Origin: UBA6244 sp041582875
Lineage (GTDB): Bacteria; Bacteroidota; Bacteroidia; Bacteroidales; F082
Length of the DNA: 64,000 bases
Reading direction: 5' to 3'
NCBI GenBank assembly: GCA_041582875.1
Contig: JBFHGX010000001.1
Location: 37,966 to 101,965 of the forward strand
The stretch's first letter is position 1. Every line of letters starts with the position of its first letter. The notes under the pieces were generated by a model. That model had not been told where the DNA came from. It was given only the letters and a program-made list of their open reading frames with translations, and did not search any database. The position numbers were made by a program, and so were the translations under genes. Shown here in pieces: positions 8,878 through 17,193 of the stretch.

Positions 8878-10017
8878 ATGAAAAAAATACTCGTTTTATT
8901 TAGCCTGGTTTTGGTTTTTACCATGGCTGCTCAAGCCCAAAACAATAAAAGAACCAGCGCCTACATGTACAATAAAAATGGTCAATACGACAAAGCTAAA
9001 ACTGCTATTGATGAAGCAATTCTTCATCCAAAGACAGCTGAAGACGCCAAGACCTGGATGTATAGAGGTATCATTTATTATAATATTGCGATCTCTGAGG
9101 ATGCAGAAGTCAAAGCACTTTCCGATGATGCAGCAGCAATATCTTATGAATCTTTTGCTCAATCGAAAAAATTTGATGCCAAAGGTCAATTAACAGGGGA
9201 ATCTTCATTTTATTTAATTCAGCTTACCAATTTATTTTATCAAGCTGGCGCCAATGGTTTTCAGAATAATGACTATACATTAGCTATCAAAAATTTTAAA
9301 AAAGCCTTTGATATTGCCGAAATTGATGGTCGTTTTGATACAGTAGCTGCATTTAACATTGGTATGAGTGGGGTATATGCTGACGATCCGGAACTTGGTA
9401 AAAGTAGCATGGAATATTTAAAAAAATGTATTGATGTTGATTTTCGTGATCCCAGAGTCTATTTGTTTTATGCCAGATCTCAAAAACAATTAGGTGATAC
9501 AACCGCCGCGTTTGCTACTCTCGAAAAAGGTCGTGCTATTTTCCCAGATGAAATGAGTCTTCAATTGGAGCAGTCACAGCTTTACCTTGAAACTGGACAA
9601 AATGAAAAGCTAATTGGCAGCCTTAAAGAAGCAATTGCTGCTGATCCTTCAAACGAAAACTTGTATCGTGTACTTGGTCAAACTTATGAAAATATTGGAG
9701 ATATTGAAAATGCCTCTTTGTATTATCAAAAAGCCATCGATATCAATCCTGACTTTGGCGATGCTATTTTCAACCTCGGTGCTATCTATGTAAATCAGGC
9801 AGCCAATTTGTATAGTGAAGCAAATAATTTGCCTTTCGAAGAACAAAAGAAATACGATGAACTTAAGGCACAGGCTGATGAAAACTTGAATAAAGCTCTT
9901 CCATACTTGGAGCGTTCATTGCAGTTGAATCCAGGTGATGAGGTGGTTATTTCAGCTTTAAAAGAAGCCTACACCAATCTGAGAATGACTGATAAACTCA
10001 AAGAGTTAAATCAATAG
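8878..10017 (+). CDS. Exported tetratricopeptide-repeat protein
   Basis: A 379-residue protein with a clear signal peptide (MKKILVLFSLVLVFTMAAQAQ, cleavage after about 21) and a TPR solenoid. Repeats are plainest at about 260-300 (NLYRVLGQTYENIGDIENAS, YYQKAIDINPDFGDAIFNLG) and near the N terminus (YMYNKNGQYDKAKTAIDEAI). TPR proteins act as periplasmic scaffolds; no enzyme motif is present. It has its own promoter and terminator and is a single-gene unit downstream of gyrA. The partner is unknown. Confidence 0.85.
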   Translation: MKKILVLFSLVLVFTMAAQAQNNKRTSAYMYNKNGQYDKAKTAIDEAILHPKTAEDAKTWMYRGIIYYNIAISEDAEVKALSDDAAAISYESFAQSKKFDAKGQLTGESSFYLIQLTNLFYQAGANGFQNNDYTLAIKNFKKAFDIAEIDGRFDTVAAFNIGMSGVYADDPELGKSSMEYLKKCIDVDFRDPRVYLFYARSQKQLGDTTAAFATLEKGRAIFPDEMSLQLEQSQLYLETGQNEKLIGSLKEAIAADPSNENLYRVLGQTYENIGDIENASLYYQKAIDINPDFGDAIFNLGAIYVNQAANLYSEANNLPFEEQKKYDELKAQADENLNKALPYLERSLQLNPGDEVVISALKEAYTNLRMTDKLKELNQ

Positions 10018-10028
10018 AAACGATAGGA

Positions 10029-10064
10029 AGAAAAGGGGACTTGTTTAAGTCTCCTTTTCTTTTA
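10029..10064 (+). terminator. Terminator of the TPR gene
   Basis: AGAAAAGGGGACTT / AAGTCTCCTTTTCT with a 4-base loop and one G-U pair, then a T-rich run, 12 bases after the stop. Confidence 0.85.
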
Positions 10065-10174
10065 CTTTATTATTTAACATAATATTAATTATAGGACAAT
10101 TATATATATGGTTAATTTTAACATGTAAGCTTAATCTTTCTTTTTAACTTAAAGATTTATTTGGCTTGTAAGAA

Positions 10175-11425
10175 CTATTTTCGCTTAGATTTAGATTTCC
10201 GCTTTTTAAAGGTTTGCTCATCTTGCTCTGCTTTATTCATTAATGATTTCCAATCATCTAATTTCTCATCAGTAACAAAAATGGTGGCATTATATTCACC
10301 CTTGGTTATTTCAATGGTTTGAATTTTTTTCCCCAGGTTTTCTTCGATTTCTGCCAGAACAGTTCTTTCCTCACTGCTACAAAATGAATATGCTTGTCCT
10401 TTTTTCGATCCTCGACCAGTTCGACCTACCCGATGCACATAGTTCTCAGTACTTTCTGGCAAATCATAATTAATGACATATTCTACATTTGGAATGTCAA
10501 TCCCACGTGCACTTACATCTGTAGCTACCAGCACAGCGAGTTCTCCCGATCGAAATCTTTTCATGGTTAATTCACGTTCCTTTTGCAGTTTATCACTATG
10601 GATGGTTTCCACAAATATTCCCACGCGCTCCATAGCCTTTAACACGCGTTCGGCTCTAACTTTGGTGCGAACAAATACCAGCACTTTCTTGTCCGGATTT
10701 TCTTTTAAGAAGTATTCTAAAAAGAATCTCTTGTCGTCCATTTCAATGAAAGCTACCGAATGTTCAATATTTTTTGATACTGGATCTTTTGGTGATATTT
10801 GAATTCTAATTGCATCATTAACAATAGAATAGGCTAATTTTTTAATCTTTTCATTGATGGTAGCCGAAAAGAAGAGCGTTTGCCGTTTTCGTGGTATATG
10901 ACGCATTAAATCATGAATATCCTGAATAAAACCTTGATCTAACATGTGGTCGGCCTCATCAAGAACCAATATTTTAATTCCATCAATTTTTAATGCACTC
11001 TGACTCACTAAGTCGAACATGCGACCTGGCGTGGCGACAACTATATCAACACCTTTGTTAAGTTGCTTAATTTGTGGTGATTGGTCTGCTCCTCCATGGA
11101 TACACAATGTTTTTATCGCAGTAAACCTTCCCAGGGTATGAAATACACTTTCAATTTGTATAGCTAACTCGTGCGTTGGAGCCAACACCAAGCATTGGAC
11201 TCCTTTTTTGTGATATCCTCCCCTATTTTGATCGAGCAAAAGTTGTAAAATAGGAATTACAAAAGCTCCTGTTTTTCCTGTTCCGGTTTGTGCAATGGCT
11301 AAAACATCCTCACCTTTTAAGATGGGAGGAATACAACGATATTGAATGTCAGTTGGTTTTTTATAGCCCAAAAGTTCAATGCTGTCTTTAATGTCTTTGG
11401 CAATTCGGTAATCTTCAAACTTCAT
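10175..11425 (-). CDS. DEAD-box RNA helicase (RhlE/DeaD-like)
   Basis: ATP-dependent RNA helicase, likely for ribosome assembly, RNA decay or cold growth. All canonical motifs are present: Q motif (YKKPTDIQ, 21-28), Walker A AQTGTGKT (45-52), PTHELA (83-88, with His in place of the usual Arg), TPGR (132-135), DEAD (156-159), SAT (187-189), and HRVGRTGR in domain 2. A basic tail (KKRKSKSKRK) ends the 416 residues, as in RhlE-type proteins. The gene is divergent from a helicase relative that lacks these motifs (11746-13068). Confidence 0.95.
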   Translation of the reverse strand: MKFEDYRIAKDIKDSIELLGYKKPTDIQYRCIPPILKGEDVLAIAQTGTGKTGAFVIPILQLLLDQNRGGYHKKGVQCLVLAPTHELAIQIESVFHTLGRFTAIKTLCIHGGADQSPQIKQLNKGVDIVVATPGRMFDLVSQSALKIDGIKILVLDEADHMLDQGFIQDIHDLMRHIPRKRQTLFFSATINEKIKKLAYSIVNDAIRIQISPKDPVSKNIEHSVAFIEMDDKRFFLEYFLKENPDKKVLVFVRTKVRAERVLKAMERVGIFVETIHSDKLQKERELTMKRFRSGELAVLVATDVSARGIDIPNVEYVINYDLPESTENYVHRVGRTGRGSKKGQAYSFCSSEERTVLAEIEENLGKKIQTIEITKGEYNATIFVTDEKLDDWKSLMNKAEQDEQTFKKRKSKSKRK

Positions 11426-11442
11426 TTGGTATATTTAAGGGG

Positions 11443-11450
11443 CAAAGATA
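11443..11450 (-). promoter_or_regulatory. -7 promoter box for the DEAD-box helicase gene
   Basis: TAtcTTTG on the minus strand, 18 bases from the start codon, which implies a very short 5' leader. Confidence 0.6.
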
Positions 11451-11709
11451 GTTAGTCTTTGCAAGTAGAAACCAGAAACGTGCCTGCAAGTATATAATTT
11501 GCTGCTTCTTTAGGCAATTCTTTTGCAAATAGTATTTGTTTTTTGTGTTTAATGGCAACAAAAGTAAAGAACGAGTAATCCAAAGGACAATAACTAACTA
11601 TTAAGAGTATCCAATGAAGGTATTGCGTTTTTTACTATTTAATTGAGACCGGTAGTATAATCTTTTTGTTAATAATTGGTCAATCACTGTCACGAAACCA
11701 TATATTTGC

Positions 11710-11717
11710 TAAGTTTG
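11710..11717 (+). promoter_or_regulatory. -7 promoter box for the DbpA-like protein gene
   Basis: TAagTTTG, 28 bases before the ATG at 11746. A CTG at 11687-11689 is a weak -33 match with a 20-base spacer. Confidence 0.55.
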
Positions 11718-11745
11718 TAAAACCAAAATCAAATACAAGGATTGA

Positions 11746-13068
11746 ATGCCTTATGAAAATACTATTCTTCAACGCGCTTGTGTTGAAGAATTTGAACAGC
11801 TTTATAATTCATTATATAGTGCTTTATTGACGCACAATAATGTTTTGTTTTTGGCTCCTGAGGGAGTGCAAAAGGTGTGTAGCACAGTTAAAGCTTTACA
11901 AGATCAACCTGCTTTTAGAAACCACCGCCCTCGTATTATTTTATTAATGCACGATCCTTATGTTGTGAGCGAGATGGGAATAAATCACTCGTTTTTTAAT
12001 GAAGACACAAGACTGATGCGTATTGTTCCTGGGAAGCACACAAACCACCTTATCAGGGAATTGAATACTTCTCCTGATTTAGTGGCAGGAACACCTGCAA
12101 AGATTCTTGAGCTCATTCAAAAAGGATATATTCAAATATCACATTTCGATGCGATTATTATTGAAGATGTAAGCAGTTTTCAATATTTGGGATATTATGA
12201 CCATTTGCAACAGATTATCGAAACTGCAGAAAATACGACTAAAGTGGTATTCACTTCATCACTCGAAAATCAAGAGAGTTTACCACTTCCCCTTAGGGTT
12301 AAACCTCATTTGGTAAATCAATTGCGTTTGAATTTCCCCTTTCGTTTTCATGCTTTTACACTGATTTCGGAGGAAGCAGGTAAACCAAATACCTTATTTG
12401 ATCTTTTATGTGAGTTATTTCCGCGTCCGACAATGGTTTATTGCAATCATCGGGGAGCAATTATTCGGCTTCAGAAAATTTTAGCGGCAAAAAAAATGTC
12501 GGTAGGAATCATTCATGGAGGATTGGAAGAAGTTGTACTTGAAGATACCTTAGCGATGTTTCGTAATGGTAGTTTGCTGGTGCTGCTTACTACGGATATG
12601 GCCATACAGGATAGGTGGTTTCCGGATGTAAAGTACCTTGTTCACTACCAGATGCCACTTAATAATCAGTCGTATCAGAAAAGAAACAATGTATTGCTGA
12701 ATCATCATCATTTTGCTACAGCATTTCATATTATTCAGGAAGATGAGGATCAGCCTGATTTTATTCATACACTGCCTGATGTGATTGAAATCTCGCATCA
12801 TTATCATGAGGCACCTTTATCATATTGGAAAACAATTAAATTGGAGTTTAGTGCCAATATTGTACTTGAGAATAGTGAAATAATACAACTACTGGCTTCG
12901 ATCGGAAAGTTGCACCGTGATGAGATTGGATTAATTGAAAAAATTAGGCATTCTTACTACATTGCTATTGCTTATAGAAAAGCACACAAAACTTTAGAAC
13001 GAATCGATGGTGCGAAATTTAATAACCAGATTTGCTCAGCAGCTATTATAGAAGAATATTCTGAGTAG
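11746..13068 (+). CDS. Degenerate DEAD-box helicase relative with DbpA-type RNA-binding domain
   Basis: A 440-residue protein with the length and order of DbpA-like RNA helicases but without their catalytic motifs. Walker A is APEGVQKVC (37-45) instead of AxTGxGKT, motif II is EDVS (140-143) instead of DEAD, motif VI is NQSYQKRNN (about 307-315) instead of HRIGRTGR. Motif Ib (TPAK, 116-119), TSS (170-172), MVYCNHRG (230-237), HGGL (257-260) and LLTTDMAIQ (281-289) are still recognisable in place. Residues 370-437 (ENSEIIQLLASIGKLHRDEIG..., YYIAIAYRKAHKTLERIDG) match the DbpA C-terminal RNA-binding fold, which in E. coli binds 23S rRNA. The frame is intact with no stop, so it reads as a maintained pseudo-enzyme, possibly an rRNA-binding assembly factor. 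It converges on uup with 11 bases between. Confidence 0.8.
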   Translation: MPYENTILQRACVEEFEQLYNSLYSALLTHNNVLFLAPEGVQKVCSTVKALQDQPAFRNHRPRIILLMHDPYVVSEMGINHSFFNEDTRLMRIVPGKHTNHLIRELNTSPDLVAGTPAKILELIQKGYIQISHFDAIIIEDVSSFQYLGYYDHLQQIIETAENTTKVVFTSSLENQESLPLPLRVKPHLVNQLRLNFPFRFHAFTLISEEAGKPNTLFDLLCELFPRPTMVYCNHRGAIIRLQKILAAKKMSVGIIHGGLEEVVLEDTLAMFRNGSLLVLLTTDMAIQDRWFPDVKYLVHYQMPLNNQSYQKRNNVLLNHHHFATAFHIIQEDEDQPDFIHTLPDVIEISHHYHEAPLSYWKTIKLEFSANIVLENSEIIQLLASIGKLHRDEIGLIEKIRHSYYIAIAYRKAHKTLERIDGAKFNNQICSAAIIEEYSE

Positions 13069-13079
13069 AAAAAGTAAAA

Positions 13080-14978
13080 TCAGGACCTTTCTTCTAATTC
13101 TAACCACCTCATCATTTTATTATCAATGGTTTCCATTAATGCTGAAATTCGAACAGAAGCTTTGGTCAGGGCTTCGTAATCCTGTGAACCGGAATCCATA
13201 AATACGACTAACTCCGACTTTTCTTCTTCTAAAGATTCAATTTCTTTTTCAATTCGTTCATATTCCTTTTGTTCAGCAAAGGATAGTTTTTTCTTAGGTG
13301 ATGCATTTTGCGCCTTTTCTGTGTCTATACTTTCTATTTTCTTCTTTTCTTCACGGACGATATTTTTCTCGTTTTTCTGCAGTTGGTCAAGCTTGTTGCG
13401 GTACTGACTGTAATTGCCAGGGAAATCTTTGATTATACCTTCACCTTCAAATACGAACATATGATCAACAGTATGATCAAGGAAATAACGGTCGTGAGAA
13501 ACCAAAAGCAAACAACCTTTAAAACCGATCAGAAACTCCTCTAATTTATTGAGTGTCATTAAATCCAAATCATTGGTCGGCTCGTCAAGAATAAGAAAAT
13601 TGGGGTTTTGAATTAAAATAGTCAGCAGATACAACCTTCTTTTTTCACCACCGCTTAACGAAGATACCAACTGATGCTGCATATCGGCATTAAACAAGAA
13701 ATAATGCAAAAATTGAGTGGCGGTAATACTCCCTGATTTTCCTACAGGAATTACCTCAGCAATTTCTTTTACAACATCTAAAACTCGCTGATCCTCTTTA
13801 ATTTGTATACCATCTTGTGCGTAGTGTCCATAAACAATGGTTTCACCGGTGGTAATTTTTCCAGAATCAGGAGTCACTTTACCTGTAATGAGGTTCAGTA
13901 GGGTTGATTTCCCGATTCCATTCTTGCCTAATATTCCAATTCGCTCCCCCTTTTTAAACAGATAACTAAAGTCATTAATGAGCATTTTGTCACCAAGGCT
14001 CTTTGTAACATGACTCATTTCCAATATATTTCCACCAACCCTTGTATTTGCTACCTGAAGTTTTAATTCTTTCTCAGTGATTAAGCTATTGGCTTTTTCT
14101 TTTGTTTTTTCAAAACTATCAATTCTGGATTTCGATTTTGTGGTTCGGGCCTTGGGCATTCGGTTAATCCATTCTTGTTCTTTTTTCATGAGCTTTCTGG
14201 CTTTATCCACCTCAGTGCGGGCAATTTCTTCACGATTGGCTTTTTGTTCCAAAAAAGTTTTGTAATTTCCAAAATAGCTGTAAATATTACTTTGACTAAG
14301 TTCAATGATTTGGTTGCAAACACGATCAAGAAAATACCTGTCGTGGGTCACCATAATGAAGGTGATATGCGATTGACTGATAAATTTTTCAAGCCATTCA
14401 ATCATTTCAATGTCAAGGTGGTTCGTTGGTTCATCCAGAAGTAGAAACTCTGGATTATCCAATAGTGTTAGGGCTAGAGAAAGTCTTTTCTTTTGTCCTC
14501 CGGAAAGTGTTGCTACCAATTGTGATCGGTCTGTAAGATTAAAACGTTGTAGCATTGCTTCCAATCTTCGATCATAATCCCATGCTTGATGAATGTCCAT
14601 TTTATTGCTTGCTTCTGCCAAAGCAAATTCGGCTTCTTTTGAATGTTCAACTGAATGCGCCTCTACAGCGTTTTCATATTCACCAATAATTTTTAAAAGA
14701 TTCGTACTATGTCCTTTTATGAGTTCATTTACAGTTAGGGTCTCATCAAAATCCGGATCCTGTGGCAAATAAGCCAAGCGAACACCATCACGCAAAACAA
14801 CCTTTCCTGAGTCGGGTTCTTCCACATGAGCCAAAATGCGCAACAAAGTAGACTTACCTGCCCCATTTTTAGCTACCAGCGCCATTTTGTCGCCACGACT
14901 CAATCCAAAAGTGATTTCTTTAAATAGCGAAATTTCCCCGTATTGTTTCGAAATATCTTCAACTGAAAGGTAATGCAT
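13080..14978 (-). CDS. uup: ABC-F family ATPase, Uup-like
   Basis: A soluble protein of 632 residues with two ABC ATPase domains and no membrane segments, as in ABC-F translation factors. Domain 1: Walker A AKNGAGKST (36-44), signature LSGGQ (158-162), Walker B FLLLDEPTN (178-186). Domain 2: GKNGIGKST, LSGGE, FLILDEPTN. A linker of charged helix joins them. The C terminus (KLSFAEQKEYERIEKEIESL onward, ending in RWLELEE) is the coiled-coil tail typical of Uup, which binds DNA or ribosome in E. coli. Exact role here, ribosome quality control or precise-excision effects, is inferred by family. It has its own promoter. Confidence 0.93.
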   Translation of the reverse strand: MHYLSVEDISKQYGEISLFKEITFGLSRGDKMALVAKNGAGKSTLLRILAHVEEPDSGKVVLRDGVRLAYLPQDPDFDETLTVNELIKGHSTNLLKIIGEYENAVEAHSVEHSKEAEFALAEASNKMDIHQAWDYDRRLEAMLQRFNLTDRSQLVATLSGGQKKRLSLALTLLDNPEFLLLDEPTNHLDIEMIEWLEKFISQSHITFIMVTHDRYFLDRVCNQIIELSQSNIYSYFGNYKTFLEQKANREEIARTEVDKARKLMKKEQEWINRMPKARTTKSKSRIDSFEKTKEKANSLITEKELKLQVANTRVGGNILEMSHVTKSLGDKMLINDFSYLFKKGERIGILGKNGIGKSTLLNLITGKVTPDSGKITTGETIVYGHYAQDGIQIKEDQRVLDVVKEIAEVIPVGKSGSITATQFLHYFLFNADMQHQLVSSLSGGEKRRLYLLTILIQNPNFLILDEPTNDLDLMTLNKLEEFLIGFKGCLLLVSHDRYFLDHTVDHMFVFEGEGIIKDFPGNYSQYRNKLDQLQKNEKNIVREEKKKIESIDTEKAQNASPKKKLSFAEQKEYERIEKEIESLEEEKSELVVFMDSGSQDYEALTKASVRISALMETIDNKMMRWLELEERS

Positions 14979-15001
14979 GCAACAGATATTAATTAAAAAG
15001 G

Positions 15002-15009
15002 CAAAAATA
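15002..15009 (-). promoter_or_regulatory. -7 promoter box for uup
   Basis: TAttTTTG on the minus strand, 24 bases upstream of the uup start. It is back to back with the rimM promoter. Confidence 0.6.
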
Positions 15010-15044
15010 CACCTGTTTTTGGTAAGTTCACCTGAATATCGAAG

Positions 15045-15074
15045 TTTGCGGCTATGTTAAATAGTTTATTTTTG
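15045..15074 (+). promoter_or_regulatory. Promoter of rimM-trmN6
   Basis: TTTG at 15045-15048 and TAttTTTG at 15067-15074, about 18 bases apart: a full Bacteroidota-type promoter. The leader to the rimM start is about 65 bases, with no obvious hairpin. Confidence 0.65.
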
Positions 15075-15148
15075 CCGCGGTTTGTGTGTGAGCCAATTAA
15101 TGGCCATATACAACGAACATCCTTGTTTAATTTGCAAAAGGTTTTAAG

Positions 15149-15679
15149 ATGGGTAATTTTGACGACTATTTTTATTTAGGAAAAGTTATAAAACCACACG
15201 GGTTTCAAGGTCGATTGAGTGTTTTTTTAGATACTGACGATCCGGATGAATATTTGGGACTAAAAGTTGTTTTTTTGGCAATTAATGGGGCTCCTGTCCC
15301 CTATTTCGTTGAAGAATTATCGATTCTAAACAACAAAGCTGTCATTTCATTCTCAGATATTACAACTCAGGAACAAGCTGAAAAACTGGTTAAAAAAGAG
15401 ATCTATTTACCTGCCGATCAACTCCCTGCACTAACTGGAAACAAGTTTTATTATCACGAAATTGTGGACATGATGCTTGTGGATGATAAATTTGGGTTGA
15501 TTGGGCCTGTGAGTGAAGTCCTGGAGTACTCCAATCAGGCCATTATTCAAACTTTTCATAACAATAAAGAAGTACTCATACCTATTAGCGATGCAATTAT
15601 CCAAAAGGTTGACCGTGAAAATGCTACCATTCTTTTGTCACTTCCGGATGGTTTGCTGGATGTGTATTTGAAAGATTAA
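15149..15679 (+). CDS. rimM: Ribosome maturation factor RimM
   Basis: A 176-residue 30S assembly factor that binds ribosomal protein S19 and helps mature the 16S rRNA head domain. The RimM N-terminal barrel is clear (YLGKVIKPHGFQGRLSVFLDTDDP), and the PRC-barrel domain follows from about 95 (KFYYHEIVDMMLVDD, ending DGLLDVYL). Length is normal. In many Bacteroidota rpsP lies just upstream; here it does not, and rimM is instead followed after 11 bases by trmN6. Confidence 0.96.
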   Translation: MGNFDDYFYLGKVIKPHGFQGRLSVFLDTDDPDEYLGLKVVFLAINGAPVPYFVEELSILNNKAVISFSDITTQEQAEKLVKKEIYLPADQLPALTGNKFYYHEIVDMMLVDDKFGLIGPVSEVLEYSNQAIIQTFHNNKEVLIPISDAIIQKVDRENATILLSLPDGLLDVYLKD

Positions 15680-15690
15680 AAAACTGTTGC

Positions 15691-16413
15691 ATGAGTAGGC
15701 ATGAAAGTGACCAACGGCCCTTTTCTTTTCGACAATTTTCTCTTCATCATCATCAATCTACCATGAAGGTAGGTATGGATGCAATCATTCTTGGTGTTTG
15801 GACAGGGATTTCAAAGCAGGCTCACGTGTTAGACATTGGAACCGGATCTGGAATTATATCGCTCATATTGGCTTCGAGAGGTGTTAATAGTATAGTCGCA
15901 ATTGATATAGACAAGCCTTCTGTTGACGAATCAAATCAAAATTTCGCAAAATCGTTATGGGCATCTCAGCTAAATGCGCAAAATACGAGCCTGCAAGAAT
16001 TTATGTTGAGTGCACAAAAAAAGTTTGATTTGATTATTTCTAATCCCCCATTTTTTCTTGATGGTGTTTTATCTGCATCTGAACGATTGAGTTACGCTCG
16101 TCATGCCAAATCTTTGACTTATCGAGACCTTGTTGAAGGAGTAAATATACTTTTAACTGATGAAGGCGTTTTTAGCGTTGTATTACCCTATAAAACAGCG
16201 CAGGATTTTATTACTGTTGCTAATGAATACAAACTTTATATAAAACGAAAAATGATCATTTTTCCAAGAAGAGGCATGACTCCTAATCGGATTAATATGG
16301 AGTTTTCAAAAAATCCACTTCATAATCCCAAATTAGAAATGTTGAGTATTAGGGAGGAAAGTAATGAGTTTTCAAATGAATATTTACAGTTAACAAATGC
16401 CTATTATCTCTAA
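15691..16413 (+). CDS. trmN6: tRNA1(Val) (adenine(37)-N6)-methyltransferase
   Basis: SAM-dependent N6-methylation of adenosine 37 in tRNA-Val, next to the anticodon. Motif I is LDIGTGSGIISL, and the catalytic N6-adenine motif NPPFF sits in LIISNPPFFLDG (about 122). The opening FSFRQFSLHHHQSTMKVGMDAIILG is characteristic of TrmN6/YfiC proteins. 240 residues is the normal size. Being 11 bases after rimM, it is almost certainly co-transcribed; both products act on translation. Confidence 0.93.
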   Translation: MSRHESDQRPFSFRQFSLHHHQSTMKVGMDAIILGVWTGISKQAHVLDIGTGSGIISLILASRGVNSIVAIDIDKPSVDESNQNFAKSLWASQLNAQNTSLQEFMLSAQKKFDLIISNPPFFLDGVLSASERLSYARHAKSLTYRDLVEGVNILLTDEGVFSVVLPYKTAQDFITVANEYKLYIKRKMIIFPRRGMTPNRINMEFSKNPLHNPKLEMLSIREESNEFSNEYLQLTNAYYL

Positions 16414-16520
16414 ACACTATAGTTTAGGTATGTTATTGTTTTGAATATCTGATTTTTAAAATGACTTTATTAAAATTCTTTTATGTTAAAATGCATAGGG
16501 GATGATTCAATTTTTCTTCC

Positions 16521-16528
16521 TAAATTTG
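16521..16528 (+). promoter_or_regulatory. -7 promoter box for the receiver-domain gene
   Basis: TAaaTTTG, about 80 bases ahead of the start at 16608; a long leader with no recognised structure. Confidence 0.5.
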
Positions 16529-16607
16529 AAAGGTGTTTAGGTTCATAATCATTTTCGAATTGCTATTTGTTTTATACCACTGAGCCATCGACTAAAATAA
16601 TATCTAT

Positions 16608-16997
16608 ATGGAACCAAATTTTCTACATGATTTCAATAATAAAATCATTCTGATTGTTGAGGATGAAGAAAGTAACTACGAATTACTAGAAGCTTTATTG
16701 ACCCCAACCGGAGCAAAGTTACTACATGCCTCTACCGGTAAGGTAGCCATTGATTATTTGAAAAATGAGCCACTGATTGATGTGGTATTAATGGACATCA
16801 AACTCCCTGACACCAGTGGATATGAAGTAACTAGAAAAATCAGGGAAATAAATGCCGATCTGCCCATTATTGCACAGACAGCTTTTGTGATGTCCGGCGA
16901 CAAAGAAAAAGCCATCGAGGCTGGCTGCAATGCTTACGTTTCAAAACCAATCGACTTATTAGAATTGCTTGATATTATCTCAGGCTTTATCAATTAG
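16608..16997 (+). CDS. Single-domain response regulator
   Basis: A 129-residue CheY-like receiver with no output domain. The acidic pocket (E18, D19), phosphoacceptor Asp63 (VVLMDIKLPD), switch Thr91 (IIAQTAF) and Lys113 (VSKPID) are all present, so it should be phosphorylated normally. LIVEDEESNYELLEALL is typical of receivers found in hybrid histidine kinases of Bacteroidota. No kinase gene is in the window; it may act as a phosphate carrier or by protein contact. The RND operon downstream starts at its own promoter, so a link is unproven. Confidence 0.93.
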   Translation: MEPNFLHDFNNKIILIVEDEESNYELLEALLTPTGAKLLHASTGKVAIDYLKNEPLIDVVLMDIKLPDTSGYEVTRKIREINADLPIIAQTAFVMSGDKEKAIEAGCNAYVSKPIDLLELLDIISGFIN

Positions 16998-17148
16998 AGG
17001 CTTTATTAGGCGTTTTCATTCGTTAACAGGTAATAAGCTCCTAATCTTCCTACATTGGAAGCCTCTTGTTATCAAGCTAAATTAGTCATGTTCATTTAAT
17101 CAACTTGCAATTGGAAGGGTTTCATTTTAGATGTATTATAAAAAAATG

Positions 17149-17156
17149 TAAATTTG
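17149..17156 (+). promoter_or_regulatory. -7 promoter box for the RND efflux operon
   Basis: TAaaTTTG, 37 bases before the first gene at 17194. TTA at about 17127 is only a partial -33 match. No TetR/AcrR gene or operator is seen next to it. Confidence 0.55.
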
Positions 17157-17193
17157 TATAAATAAAACATATTCATATTAAATCCAATAATCC

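Larger units (their letters stand above)
11426..11745. other. Intergenic region between two helicase-family genes
   Basis: 320 bases with two outward promoters: minus-strand TAtcTTTG at 11443-11450 and plus-strand TAagTTTG at 11710-11717. Between them I see no open frame or RNA gene. A long leader is not needed for either gene, so the middle 250 bases are unexplained. Confidence 0.5.

Noticed and set aside
11746..13068. Pseudogene interpretation of the helicase relative
   Set aside because: The frame is uninterrupted over 440 codons, the RNA-binding domain is well kept and a promoter box is present, so a maintained protein is more likely.
16996..17066. Inverted repeat AGAGGCTT / AAGCCTCT after the receiver-domain gene
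   Set aside because: The 8-bp arms are separated by more than 50 bases and no T-run follows; probably chance.
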